Shown here: in pieces, positions 32,775-43,702 of the stretch
How the letters are laid out: each line of letters begins with the position of its first letter
How positions within the stretch are numbered: position 1 is the first letter of the stretch
Assembly: GCA_963457665.1 (NCBI GenBank)
Contig: OY735215.1
Coordinates: 37,560,325-37,624,324, forward strand
DNA length: 64,000 bases
Source of the DNA: Thysanoteuthis rhombus
Lineage: Eukaryota > Mollusca > Cephalopoda > Oegopsida > Thysanoteuthidae
Direction of reading: 5' to 3'
Program-made: the position numbers and the translations under genes
Notes under the pieces: generated by a model
What the model saw: only the letters and a program-made list of their open reading frames with translations
The model's database searches: none
What the model was told of the DNA's origin: nothing

Positions 32775-33470
32775 AAGATAGCAAGAAAGTTGGCCGATAC
32801 ATGAACTCAAGCAAGATGAAGATCCTGTGTAACAACCACATCGGAGATAGAAACACTAAAATCAAAATCGAGGATACAGAACTGGACAAAAGTAAATCAT
32901 TACATCTACCCAGGACAACGAATCTCCATGAAACCCCGAAAAGAGGAAGAAATCAAGCTAAGAATCACACTAGGATGGTGAGTCTTTGGCAGAGCAAGCT
33001 CAACCTTCAAAAATAAGAAGATCCCATTAATTCTAAAAGGAAGGGTGTATAACCAATGCATCCTCCCAATAATCACTTATGGTGCTGAAACGTGGAACAT
33101 AACCGAAGGACAGAAACAGCAAATTAAGAACCATGCAACGTGCACATGAAAGAATTATGCTGGGCATCATATTGAGAAACCACAAGACAGTGCAGTACAT
33201 CCGGAAAAAGATAGGAGTCAGGGACATCATATAATCCGTTAAAATCTCAAATGGCTGTGCGCTGGTCATGTTGCAAAAATGGCAGACAACTGATGGACGT
33301 CATGACTCACAACATGGATTCCTCGAAGCTGGCAGAATACTAGATGGAGAGACGAGCAAGACAGATTCAGACAGCACTGGCTTCGCAATGCCCATGATAG
33401 AGAAGTGTGGCAAATCCTGGGGAAAGTCTATGTCCAACGATAGACGTTGAAAAACTGATGATGAATAAAT
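32775..33470 (+). mobile_element. LINE-A copy 4, longest plus-strand copy
   Basis: The plus strand reads, in changing frames, EDSKKVGRYMNSSKMKILCN, NHIGDRNTKIKIE, the ILKGRVYNQCILPI-TYGAE segment, LRTMQRAHERIMLG, RNHKTVQYIRKKIGVRDII, and the GHVAKMADN end. It closes with 'gttgaaaaactgatgatgaa'. This is the last 700 bp or so of the family, from after the RT palm to the 3' end. Multiple frame interruptions mean it is inactive. Confidence 0.85.
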
Positions 33471-34045
33471 ACATGCGTACCAAATTAGAGTAATTTTTAA
33501 AGTCAATGTAAGATTTTTTTCAACGTTGTTCAATTTGCACCTTTGCTAGAGTTTTTGTGATTTACTTGAATGTATAAAATCCTGAAAACTCTATAAAGAC
33601 TTCAGGGTTCACATCTGATATTCATTTCGTCTTTGCTCTACACACGTTCATAAATTCTAGTTTCATTTTTTAAATCATTAATGAATTAGTTGGTTTTGAA
33701 TTGAAAACTCGAAAAACAAAGTGCCAGTGAATGTTGTAAAATAGAAAAATATTCGGTAAGAGATATCAAGACGTTTAATTTATTTTCGTTACGTTACCAC
33801 GTCAGTAAAAACCGAACAATTTTTGTGGGTTGAATCAGTAAATGCTGGCACTTTTGACGGTATCAAACAATTCCACTTTCTGGGTAATGGCACTTCTTGC
33901 TATGTACAGCTTATTAGTCTCACACTGATCTCTAGTCTAATATTAAAACATTCAAGCAACACACAGAAGGGGAAAGAGATTCGACATTTAATCTTGCCAT
34001 TATGATTTGAGCCTACTATAGTAATATGACGTAATTCCGACAAGA
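33471..34045. other. No recognised feature
   Basis: AT-rich sequence without a shared repeat or coding signal. Confidence 0.5.
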
Positions 34046-34079
34046 CGACGACGACGATGATGAATATGATGATGATGAC

Positions 34080-34113
<34 letters not shown>
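34046..34113. repeat. (GAT)n microsatellite
   Basis: GAC/GAT array directly followed by Rep-A copy 5. LINE-A tails have the same period, but no LINE-A body precedes it. Confidence 0.95.
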
Positions 34114-34115
<2 letters not shown>

Positions 34116-34519
34116 AACAGGTCGGGTTAGTGACTCAATGAAAATTGTCACGGGACCAACATCTTTTAGCAACATGCCATATTGGGGTTGATCAATGAAT
34201 AAGATACTCAGCTTACCCTTTGTTCGGCAGTGATCTCTAAAAGATTTTCGGAAAACAAGCATAGATGTTGCAGATGCAAGAGGACCAATTCAGCATAAAC
34301 CTATACAGTAAATTGACCCCCCTGAACATCCATGGAGTGGCATTTAAAAAAGAGTACTTAGTAGACAAAATAAGGAGAAATTGATTAAATTTCAGTCCTC
34401 TAGCTCTAGCGATGCAGCCTGTACGTATTATACATACATGGTCAGCCAGACCAATTTGAAAACTGAAGAAACCTACGTTTACTGTTCTGTGAGCAGTTTT
34501 GGTTGATTGTTTCTAGTAA
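34116..34519 (+). repeat. Rep-A copy 5
   Basis: It starts AACAGGTCGGGTTAGTGACT, continues 'attgtcacgggaccaacatc', 'gcaacatgccatattgggg' and 'cggcagtgatctc', and ends 'cagccagaccaatttgaaaa', 'gaagaaacctacgtt' and 'ttggttgattgtttc'. It begins 2 bp after a GAT array. Confidence 0.85.
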
Positions 34520-34826
34520 TGATACGAGTAAAATATTGATTCAATTTTCAACGAAATCAAAGCTGCTTTTGTTAATGAAGACAGACTAATTAAAATTGAC
34601 CGTAGGCGTCTGGGTTATGGGACAACTTCTCTTCGGGGCTCGATAAATTATATTCCTAACGGAAGCTGTGCTGATATTCAATACTTTTGCTAACGCAAAG
34701 GATGGAAATAAATCTCAGAGAGACAAAAATGATAATATATTTGAAGAAAGCAACAACTACAGCTTAGATAATGTAAAATTTTGACAATAGTGAAAATAAG
34801 AATGACGATGATAATAACCATATAAT

Positions 34827-35213
34827 CATCATTAACAATAATAACAGAAGCCTTTTATCATCCTTTCTTGGACGGAGACCTTTCTCAATATTCACCAGAT
34901 CTCTCTATTGTGGGCATCGTGGGACCAGTACCTTCCGAACTTGTCTTATTTATCGACACCATCTTATATTTTGAGGATCACAGTTTTAGCATATCATATA
35001 TGGGAGTCTATGTTCGAAGTCGTGATGTCCATAGATTTTCTGACATTCTTGCAACATGACTAGCCCATTGCCATTTTAGTTTTCTAACGCACTATATGAT
35101 ATCTCTTACTCTTGTTTTTCCTCTTATCCCCTGTGCTGTTTTTAAGGCCTCCCATATGTGGTTGAGCATGATTCTCTCTTGAGCACGTTGGGTGGTTTTC
35201 TGTTATAGGATTA
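34827..35213 (-). mobile_element. LINE-A copy 5, 3' part
   Basis: This minus-strand copy begins with a degraded ATC/AAT tail. It contains the complements of 'cttggacggagacctt', 'ctctctattgtgggcatcgt' and 'gtcgtgatgtccatag', up to the AHERI region at about 35190. The plus-strand frame at 34868-35059 is its shadow. Confidence 0.7.
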
Positions 35214-35514
35214 GATGACAAATTTAAAATAAAAATATTTGGTTACATATAGTTATGACTACACAGCCCACTGGTTTTTGAGAGCTTCCTTTTCTCTCTC
35301 TCCCGCCCCTCTCTCTCTCAAGAGAACATTATGATGTTGATTCGATGAATTCTGCGCGGAACGTTCCGATATCTCGTATTTTGAGAAAAGGTGATCAAGC
35401 AAGGGATATAGTATGGAGCGAAATAATCGATAGTCCGTGGCTGACAGATTTAGATACAATACTGCATGTAGTGATACTCTCTATTGCAGCCTCAGGGTCA
35501 TTTACCAAATCACA

Positions 35515-35800
35515 ATTGCAATTGAAAAGGTTTTATCATAAACGAGTCCTTCCGATATGCGCGTACAAAACACAATCATGGAACTTAACAAAAATATTGA
35601 CCCTCAAACTAAGAACCCTGCAACGTACACAGGAAATAATCTTTCTCGATGGTGCATTGTGAAATCACATGGCGGTACAGCATATTAAAAGCAGCAATCC
35701 GAAATATGATAAAATCAATTAGATAACTTAAATAGTAATGGGCTGGTCATGTTGCAGGGATATCAGACAACGGCTGGGCTCCACAACCCGCAACATGGAC
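35515..35800 (+). mobile_element. LINE-A copy 6
   Basis: The plus strand reads QLQLKRFYHKRVLPICAYKT, then QSWNLTKILTLKLRTLQRTQ, then a broken WRDH/GHVAGI region up to 'caacatggaccc'. This matches the ILKRRVYNQC-LP and ETWNLTKR-LRTMQRAHE blocks. It is 5'-truncated and lacks the final 60-80 bp and tail. Confidence 0.7.
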
Positions 35801-36780
35801 CCCCCATAGTTCCTATGCAAAATAGTCAGAGGCGTTGACATGCTTAAAAAAATTTTCTCCTGTTTTCGTACCCAAAAATGTCTTTGAGGTTTTTGAGAAT
35901 ATTCTTTGTTCTTGGGATCAAATTTTGCTCTTTAGACTTCGGAAACCATTTCTTATCGGAGAATTGAAAGCGATCGGGGAATTTGAAAGTGATAGCTGTG
36001 CCCATCACTATCGGTGCACCTGAAATATCTGAGTCCCCAAAGGAAGCTTCAGTCTACTCACCAACAGGAAACTAACTATGGAGTCATTATTTACTATGCT
36101 TAACAATAAGGGGGGAGGGTTTACCTAGAGAGGATCAAACTCACTACTCGGTAGTAATGAACATCTCGCCTAAACCGACGATAGAATGGATTACGTGAAT
36201 TCCTGTTGGAGTCTACATGATATAATTGGGGTCAACGCTAATTGGATTGCGTGTATCGAAACCTTTGTAATGCTCTCATAACATTCCGTTGATTTGATCC
36301 TCTATATCGTGTGATCTTCCGGAGATAATTTGATTCGGGTTTGGATTTGAGGTGTTTGAGTCTTGTTTCGCGGTAAAAGGGAGATGGATCAATGAGTCCG
36401 TGGCCTGACACGTAATGTTCCATCTATGTGATCTATTGAAGGATGTCAGGTTAAGTGCATTGACAAGAAAGGCGATTATACTTTAAAATAAACATTTGTT
36501 GCGTAAAATGAATGTGTTTATATCATTAGGCAATGGAATTATTGAATTACTAGTCATCGGTGGAAATACACCATATAATTACTAGGAACAACTTCGACAG
36601 AATATTGTGAAGACGGAGCCTGTTACCTCTAGCTTGGAATATAACCATGCAAACTAAAGCTCAAATGAACATGTCTATGGATATATATTGAGCTTAGTAT
36701 TCACAATGATAGGGCACTCAGAGAAGCTCAAGCACAGTGCAGTGATTATAACAATAATTTCTAATAATTGATGCTGTAAA
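35801..36780. other. Mostly unassigned
   Basis: AT-rich sequence. 'agaggatcaaactcac' at 36131 resembles the reverse complement of a tRNA B box and may be a SINE remnant. No gene is visible. Confidence 0.4.
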
Positions 36781-36784
36781 ATGT

Positions 36785-37560
36785 ATGCTAAGCTTGACTC
36801 AGTCTGGTACGAGACCACAAGATTGGAGCATCCATTTGATAATTGTCTGCTAGACAAACTTCCTAATCATTGCTCCACACTTAATGCTAATATATATATA
36901 TACCAAGCCCAGTTCAGTCAGACAAAATGTGATACGCGTTGAACATCCGGTGAGGATCAAACTCAATACAATCACTATGGTCTATGAAATGAGCTTGCTA
37001 ACTGCTACTCAATGACAATATATTCTATGTGTGATTTCGGCTATTGAGTAAACGAAGCTCAGTCGGGCACAAGGCCACTATAATTGGATATCTAGGGAGA
37101 ATCGAATTCATTAGCTTTGCACGCATCTGCTTACAGATCGTTGCAAGCTTCAAATCTGGTCGAGACCAGGACTTCATTCTTACAAGTATATGACTGTCCC
37201 CTTGACAGGATGTTAGTTTACCGAAAGGATACTGCCACTCTAATCACAGAGTTTACTAAACTGGATGCCGATTGCTCAGGGAAATCAGTCCTAATGAATA
37301 GTTTTCTACACTCTTTGCTCGTGCTGAGATTTGAACACAGAACCCTCTGCGTGTGAGGAATACGTGTAAACTATTACACGATCGGGTATAAGTGACAGGA
37401 TCGTTAACCATAAATCTGCAGCGAGATGGCCATCAAATGTGTTTTTTGTATTTACTAAATTTACTTTAGTGTGGAATAAGGACACAGGTGTATGCTAGCC
37501 AGGGAGAATCGAGTTCACTACAGGAGTAACAGTTTACGAGACGAAGTTGCTGACTATTAC
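36785..37560 (-). repeat. Cluster of tRNA-like (SINE) modules
   Basis: Blocks of the type 'gctcagtc-ggcac-aggccac' followed by 'tctagggagaatcgaattca' recur near 36790, 36905, 37055 and 37480. Segments such as 'gctgagatttgaacacagaa' (37327) are reverse complements of a B box (GTTCAAATCTC). The spacing of 120-170 bp suggests at least four decayed minus-strand SINE heads in a row. Boundaries are poor. Confidence 0.45.
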
Positions 37561-38035
37561 TCCACGGGGAGAGTTCCAACGAATTTATATGCAGACCAAA
37601 TACTGGTTTCCCTTGCTGTTCAAAAGTCCTCAAAAAAGCGTTCTTGTAAAACCTTTTGCTCACTGAAAAATGTGTTTATTCAAACAAACTTGAAAAAATT
37701 ATTCTTTGTTAACCTGAATTCGATAATTTATTTCCAAGGATATTTATGACTAGATATGATGAATGTCCCTTTGATGTGATAAATTTAGGTTTAGCATATC
37801 AATTGGTCTACTTTTTTTACAATTTAAGCCAAAATTGCGAAAAACGTTGAAGAAATTTCCAAAGGTTTGTATGACGAAATCTTTGGAGCATCCGTATACC
37901 CCATAATAATCTTCCGATATGTCTGTCAAGTATCACACTTTTCTGAGCCATCGTACACTTTTCTGAAACTTTAGGACTTGTCTCACTAACGGATGTTCAA
38001 AATGAAGATAATGCACATAGGTTCACAAAAACAGT
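37561..38035. other. No recognised feature
   Basis: AT-rich sequence with no shared repeat. Confidence 0.45.
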
Positions 38036-38039
38036 TCAA

Positions 38040-38480
38040 AGAGATCTTTCATGAAAGCAAGTGGCGTAAAGCGAGGTTTTGTAAAGCTGGGAATACCTGT
38101 AATCTCTTCACTCTGTGAAGCAAGTTTGTTTTCCTGTAAAATATTCTGTTCTAAGAACGCATTTATGTACAAGTTCATCTGCTCGCATTCACCAAGCCTA
38201 ATGTATGCGTGCTTTCGTGTATTTTTAATTCGATTAATTTCCTTTCTGCTTCAAGTCAGAGCTGTTCTGTATACGCTCTTCGATAATTCAGTTACTGACA
38301 CCGTTTCTTTGTGTTCACCAAGTTCTAACCACCATTTTTTTTTCTCTTCGATAACTTCAAGGGACGCATCTCGCTGTCTTCACGAATTGTCTCGCGAGAG
38401 TTCAAATTCGCTTATAGATTTCCCGCTGCAACTCGCAGGATACATTGATTCACTGACTTTCGAAAAACAGAACTTTTGAA
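38040..38480 (+). other. Open frame and palindromic promoter-type motif, status unknown
   Basis: A 142-codon plus-strand frame (38051-38479) is open through sequence that is not low complexity, apart from a TTTTTCTC run. It starts MKASGVKRGFVKLGIP, is rich in Ser, Phe and Leu, and has no domain that I recognise. Within it, at 38390-38399, lies a perfect TCTCGCGAGA palindrome, a motif found in animal core promoters. The motif could mean a promoter or 5' region rather than coding sequence. Nothing downstream identifies a gene. Confidence 0.25.
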
Positions 38481-40300
38481 ATTTAGGTATTTTTCGTCTC
38501 ATCTTTAGAGCTAGTTTTTTTTAAACCTTCATTTAATTTTTATTCTTTTTCCTGTTCTTTTTTTAAAAAGAAAATTGTACTTATTCCCCTCACAATTATT
38601 TAATTCTTTGTTCTTCAAGTCACTCCACTCTTTCCCTTGTTTCCGTCCCTATTCCCCTCGCTGTGAACTTATTTGTAAGATAAGGTTATCTTTCTCACGA
38701 TTTTTGCATTGTAAATAGCCCTCCTTTATAGTTGCTAAACTGAGCTGATTACGACGCAAAACTACATCATAGGTGAACATTTGGGGGCCAGGATGGTTAC
38801 ACTAATCGTTCAAAAAAGAAAGACCTACCTACCTACCTTTTAAAAACCAACATTTGCAAACCCGTCTTTTAACTTGGCTCAAGCCCCAATCTTTCGCTTA
38901 CAGTTATCTGTTCGAGGTTTGCCGCAACGCCCTTTTATGAACAAAATAAGCAGCTATGTTAGTTCATTTATCAATAAATGTAAAATACTAATTCGATAAA
39001 CGCTATAGTGAGCATTCTTTGTGAGGAGGTTGTAGTGTCGCGACAGCTTCCGCCAAATGAAGTACTTGCTTTTATTTGGTAACATATTTTACATGTTTTG
39101 TTATGCGTGAGGAATATATCAACCGAAAAATCATCTTGTTCACATTCTTCTAACGTTCGGAATAAAGCCACGTATAATCTCAGAAATGGAAATAAATAAG
39201 CACAGATCTCGAATACTCAGCCGTCACTTAGGCAATATGATGGTGTAAACTAGTGTTTTGAACGCGAGAAAAGAATATTTCTCGGAATGAAAATAACAAT
39301 GACGCAGAGAATAAGGGGAAAAGTAGAATAAGAACAAATTTAGATTTTGCTGAATTACTGAAGCCTCTGTGGCTGAATTGATAAATGTGACGTCTATGAA
39401 AGATAAGCTCCCAATACGTGGGATATCCAAGGTCTTGGGAGGCTAGCAACGAACAGAATAGGATAAAGTGTTCACAAAAATGTTTTGACAAAGTTTCGAC
39501 TTGCCAAGAAAGCTGGAAGTAGATTATTATGAATCGCTCAGGTAGAATAAAGACGAAGAATAGATCGACACAAAAACGCCTCCGCCGTCTCCACCATCCA
39601 GCGACACCACGAGCACTAGAAGAATATTTGGAACAAGCATTGATAACAGTCGAGTAGTTTTTTTATACTCTAAATGGTTGAGATTCTAGGATACAGTATC
39701 TTCAACATTACGTATGTATTTCTTTTTACACAGATTTGTTTCCGACTTATAACTTTTCTTCGGAAGATTTAATCTTCGGACGTCGATTTAAATTGAATTG
39801 ACAAAAAAAAAAAAAAATTATAAGGAAAAGAAACACAAAAGTACAGACGAAAAGAAAAATGTATTGAATAAGCAAAATAATTTGCTATAAGGTAAAAAGA
39901 CAATAAAAGACTGTAAAATGACTCAAGAGTGAAGGCAAGAGAAAATCCGAAGAATAAATCTAGATTAATTGTTTAAAACATATGGAAGAAGAGAAGCCTA
40001 GAGATATTTCAACGGCAGATGCAGCGGAAGAGAAAGACAAACGACACCAAAAGGAAGATAATTGCACTAAAGAGTGGAAACTTAACGTTGGCACTGGTGC
40101 GCATGTCACGAGAGCAAGACAGGAAGAGAAACTTGGCCAGCACGGGCGTTATCTTTGTCTGCCATCTTTGTTGGCCGACTGTCGGAAATGGTCGTCAGAG
40201 AAGGGCAAAATTAGATTCGAATCATTGATTTTCTTGCGGCAGATTCACTGATAAACACTCTTAGAATAAAAGATCTGAGAGAAGATTAAGAAATTAATTT
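38481..40300. other. No recognised feature
   Basis: AT-rich. The section 39980-40250 is less AT-rich and carries two overlapping plus-strand frames (89 and 69 codons) with charged composition but no recognisable motif. No shared repeats were seen. Confidence 0.4.
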
Positions 40301-40319
40301 ATGAGCAGTACTGGACGCA

Positions 40320-40446
40320 ATGTACACATACACACACACGCATATACACGCATACACACACATACACGCAAATACATATATATGAGTGTAGAATTTAGAA
40401 ACAGATCATGTGGACATGCCTGTTCGTGCAGATCAGTAAACACACA

Positions 40447-40515
<69 letters not shown>

Positions 40516-40620
40516 AGAGAGAGATTGAAAGGTGGGTAGGTTTATTGATAGAGAGACAAAAAGATAGAGAGGGGGAGAGAGGCAGAGAGACACGGAGAGA
40601 GGGGGTTATATACATAGTCT
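40320..40620. repeat. CA / TA / GA composite microsatellites
   Basis: CACA-rich runs (40328-40375, 40438-40479), TA (40480-40512) and GA-rich (40513-40605) sequence. All local frames are readings of these arrays. Confidence 0.9.
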
Positions 40621-40935
40621 GGAAAGCTTTACAGCTTTAAACACTAAACATTAAAAATCTTTTTCTCGAATATTTTTGTGTCAATTCAGTCGCTAGTTTC
40701 CAAATATCTGTCAACAAAATTTATATAATCTTCCAAAGTGTTTTTTCCCCGTTTCCCCTATATTTTGTTGTTATGGTGTGATGTAAAAAATGTTATTGTT
40801 GGAATCATCAGTTGTTTACCATGTAATCGTTTCGGGGATTTTGAAAACAAAACAGTTACATTAAATGGCACATAGTAATGTTGATCAATATTAGAAAAAA
40901 AACAATTAAAAGGAAATGGTTGGGGGCTGCTGTAA
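40621..40935. other. No recognised feature
   Basis: AT-rich sequence with no shared repeat or coding signal. Confidence 0.5.
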
Positions 40936-40939
40936 GAAT

Positions 40940-41035
40940 CAAAACTCCCAACGATAGGGTTGTCGCTTCAATCTAGTGACGCTCTTACCTTTGAGCTTAA
41001 CACCCACCTGTAACGCTAGCCCAAATTCTCATTTC
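40940..41035 (-). mobile_element. tRNA-like SINE head remnant
   Basis: On the reverse complement it reads 'gttaagctcaaaggtaagag', 'cgtcactagattgaagc' and 'gacaaccctatcgttgg'. This is the A-box side and middle of the same head found at 48900-48995. The tail is not recognisable. Confidence 0.5.
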
Positions 41036-41179
41036 GTTTATTTTCATTCAATTCGTCTCTTTCAGCGTGACAATTATGTATTTAAGAAAAGGACATTTTT
41101 GGTCCAACTGAATGAATTATAAATTGCATTATATCATAAAAAAAACTTTATTCGGAATGATCTTCTGTCGTTACATTAT

Positions 41180-41372
41180 CAGTATATATCAATGGTCAGG
41201 GCATTGCTGCGTTGAACAGGCTACCCTGTCGGTAGCAGGTTCGATTCTTGCGGCAGCCCAATTTTCTATAATTGTTTATCCTATTTATTTTGTCTAAGTT
41301 GAGTAATATACTAACTGGGTTACAACGGGAGATCATTTCAAATAAGTTTCTATATAATACAACATAATTCAT
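41180..41372 (+). mobile_element. tRNA-derived SINE
   Basis: The head has 'caatggtcagggcattg' (A-box side) and a T-arm-like hairpin GCAGG-TTCGATT-CTTGC that includes the B box GGTTCGATT. The body is 'ctataattgttt-tcctattta' and the tail 'gagatcatttcaaataagtt' and 'tctatataata'. The same body and tail occur at 13262-13480 and 48785-49005. Length is about 190 bp. No target duplication is evident. Confidence 0.7.
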
Positions 41373-41567
41373 AATTCAGTCCATCGGATAAATTATGCCC
41401 TTCTCTTGAATACGTATAGATATATGAATATACGAGTATGTATGATTGTGAGTATATATATATATCTCAGTATATAGATATATAATCATATGAACACACA
41501 AAATAAACACTCAAATACACAGAAACACATAATTATTTCCCACTGTGAGGCTTACCGGAAGGAGGAA

Positions 41568-41965
41568 AAAAAAACTAGACAAAAAGAATGTATATAAAGA
41601 AAAAGAATACTTGAAGAAGAAAATATGACAGGAAGATTTTTGTTTTGCTGTCATAGAAGAAAAAACATGGAACACACTTGAAACAACAAGACAAAGGAAT
41701 GAAGGATGGAAAAATGAAAGAGGGAGGAAGGCCAGAGAGAAAGAGAGAAGGAAGGGAAGGAAGAAGAGGGGAGCGTCGGGATTCAACAGGAAGTGAAAGT
41801 GGAACGAAAGAGGGTGGAATGTCGGAATGGGAAAGAGCGTAATCCAGAAACGAAAAAGTCGAGACAACCAGAAAAGAATATGGACAAACAAGAGGAGTGT
41901 GAATGATAAAAACGTGACAAAGAGGCTTGAAACTTCTTTTGAAGAGAAATAAAAACAACTCAAGA
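41568..41965 (+). repeat. Purine-rich tract
   Basis: GAAA/GGAA-rich plus strand. The two large minus-strand frames (164 and 170 codons) are Phe/Leu/Ser/Pro-rich readings of this tract and of the adjacent CA repeat. They are the longest frames in the window but overlap each other in different frames, which argues against coding. Confidence 0.85.
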
Positions 41966-42029
41966 TAAGGAATAAACACACACACACACACGCACACGCA
42001 CACATATATATTCATATATATATATAAAA

Positions 42030-42350
42030 TAGGAAGTGGATTTGCTACACAAACAAGTTTATGTTTCTGCCCCCCTCTGTTAATCATCAGGCGAATGATT
42101 GTCTGTATTTTTGGATTCTAATTTGGGGAATTTGGTTATAATCTTGTGGGTGTTGCTGTGAGTGGGAGGTTTTATTCATTTTATTTTATAGTTTTTAGTA
42201 GTGTGAATATTTTTGTTGTGCATTTCCAGTTCTATTCCAAACAACTTGACCTTTGAAGTATAAAGTTGAATTATCGAGCACCTTATGGAATAAATCCATC
42301 ATATTCAAGACGTTGCTTTACATTATGCTATATTGCTAACTTGATCTGAA

Positions 42351-42355
<5 letters not shown>
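42030..42355 (+). repeat. Rep-D copy 2
   Basis: It shares with 13568-13775 'gtggatttgctacacaaaca', 'atgtttctgccc', 'catcaggcgaatga', 'caaacaacttgac', 'tatggaataaatccat' and 'attgctaacttgatct'. It has about 135 bp more in the middle, so copy 1 is internally shorter. It lies between a CA/TA run and a TA array. Confidence 0.8.
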
Positions 42356-42421
<66 letters not shown>

Positions 42422-42427
42422 TATATT

Positions 42428-42485
<58 letters not shown>

Positions 42486-42494
42486 TATATTTAT

Positions 42495-42557
<63 letters not shown>
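42354..42557. repeat. Long (TA)n array
   Basis: About 200 bp of TA repeat broken by TATT and TACATA interruptions that themselves recur three times. Confidence 0.97.
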
Positions 42558-42560
<3 letters not shown>

Positions 42561-43613
42561 ACATATGAAAAAGGAGTGAATGTAGAAAATGAATCAATTT
42601 CATTTTTTAAATCATTATTTTTAAAAAAATTAAATAAATTATTTCCTGTCCGATTTCAACCGCAAAGCCATTTTCTGAGGGAGAGAGTGTATCAACTTTA
42701 ATTCGTAATTTTATTTGCCAATCTGGTTTTCTTTAGTTGACTTCTGGTGTTTTATTTGACTAAGAAGCTATATTTCACAGTTTTCTGTTGGATCATGCCC
42801 ATCCTTTTCATAACACTGTTGTCACTGGGGGTCAAGGGACGTTGATATAGAGTAAAGGGAATACGGTATGGTATTAGATTCAATAGTTTGTGAGACTAAT
42901 GTGGAGGAATTCGGAAGATGAATTTTGTTCCGTGTCTATAGCCTGTATTGTTAGAATTGATTTATAACTAAAATTTGCACGTGTATATAGCGTGTCAATA
43001 ATTAAATGTAGTTTCTTAGTAGACATATTATGAGAAGTGTGGTATAATGTTCTCAGGATGATTCAGTTTGTTATTGATACTATTTAAGAAAATTGTTTTT
43101 CATCTGGAAATTCATCCATATACTTGCATTCCAAAGGTCTTTGTGAAGTTATTAGCCAAGCTTTTTTTTAAATCAAAATTTCCTTACGATATTGAATTCA
43201 GCGTCTTTGGTGAAATCATGGTCCAATAATTTCAACTTGTGTTTTACTGGTAATAGCGTTTCACGCTCTATCTATTTTATTCGGTATCTATAACTGTTTA
43301 ATCTATAATCAAAAGGCGATTCTGGTTTCCCAATGAATTGTTGCAGCAACGTGTGCACTGTAAGAGGTAGATTACTTTTTTTACTTTTGCAATTAGATTT
43401 GAGTTAAATTTTGAAGGTTTTCTCAGCAATTGAGCTTGTGAAGGAATCCGTAAAGTTGGGGTGTTCGGAGCGTAGATTATTTTTTATTGATGTCACATAG
43501 TTGATATAATCTTATTGTTTGTCTGATATTATTTCCATTAATAACTTTGTTGTTTAGTATGGTGTTGCTACTTATGTTTTCTTTATCATTTTTTGGTTGA
43601 CAGCCTTGTTTCT

Positions 43614-43615
<2 letters not shown>
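42558..43615 (-). other. Coding-like but unidentified, heavily interrupted
   Basis: On the minus strand, short frame pieces between about 43250 and 42800 look coding-like (HKLKLLDHDFTK, then AEFNIVRKF, then TIQAIDTEQNSSSEFLHISL), but stops are frequent. They could be an old mobile-element ORF. I cannot place them in a family, and chance is possible in such AT-rich sequence. Confidence 0.2.
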
Positions 43616-43617
<2 letters not shown>

Positions 43618-43677
<60 letters not shown>

Positions 43678-43702
43678 GTGTGTATGTGTGTGTGTGTGTT
43701 AC
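43618..43702. repeat. (TA)n / (TG)n microsatellite
   Basis: TA array (43618-43665) passing into TATG/TGTG. Confidence 0.95.

Noticed and set aside
40019-40228. Possible start of a LINE endonuclease (KIIALKSGNLTLA resembling IIATWNVRTL)
   Set aside because: The tryptophan-asparagine core of the endonuclease motif is missing and nothing downstream fits.
41511-42087. Two overlapping minus-strand frames of 164 and 170 codons, the longest in the window
   Set aside because: They cover the same purine tract and CA repeat in different frames and are Phe/Ser/Leu/Pro-rich low-complexity readings.
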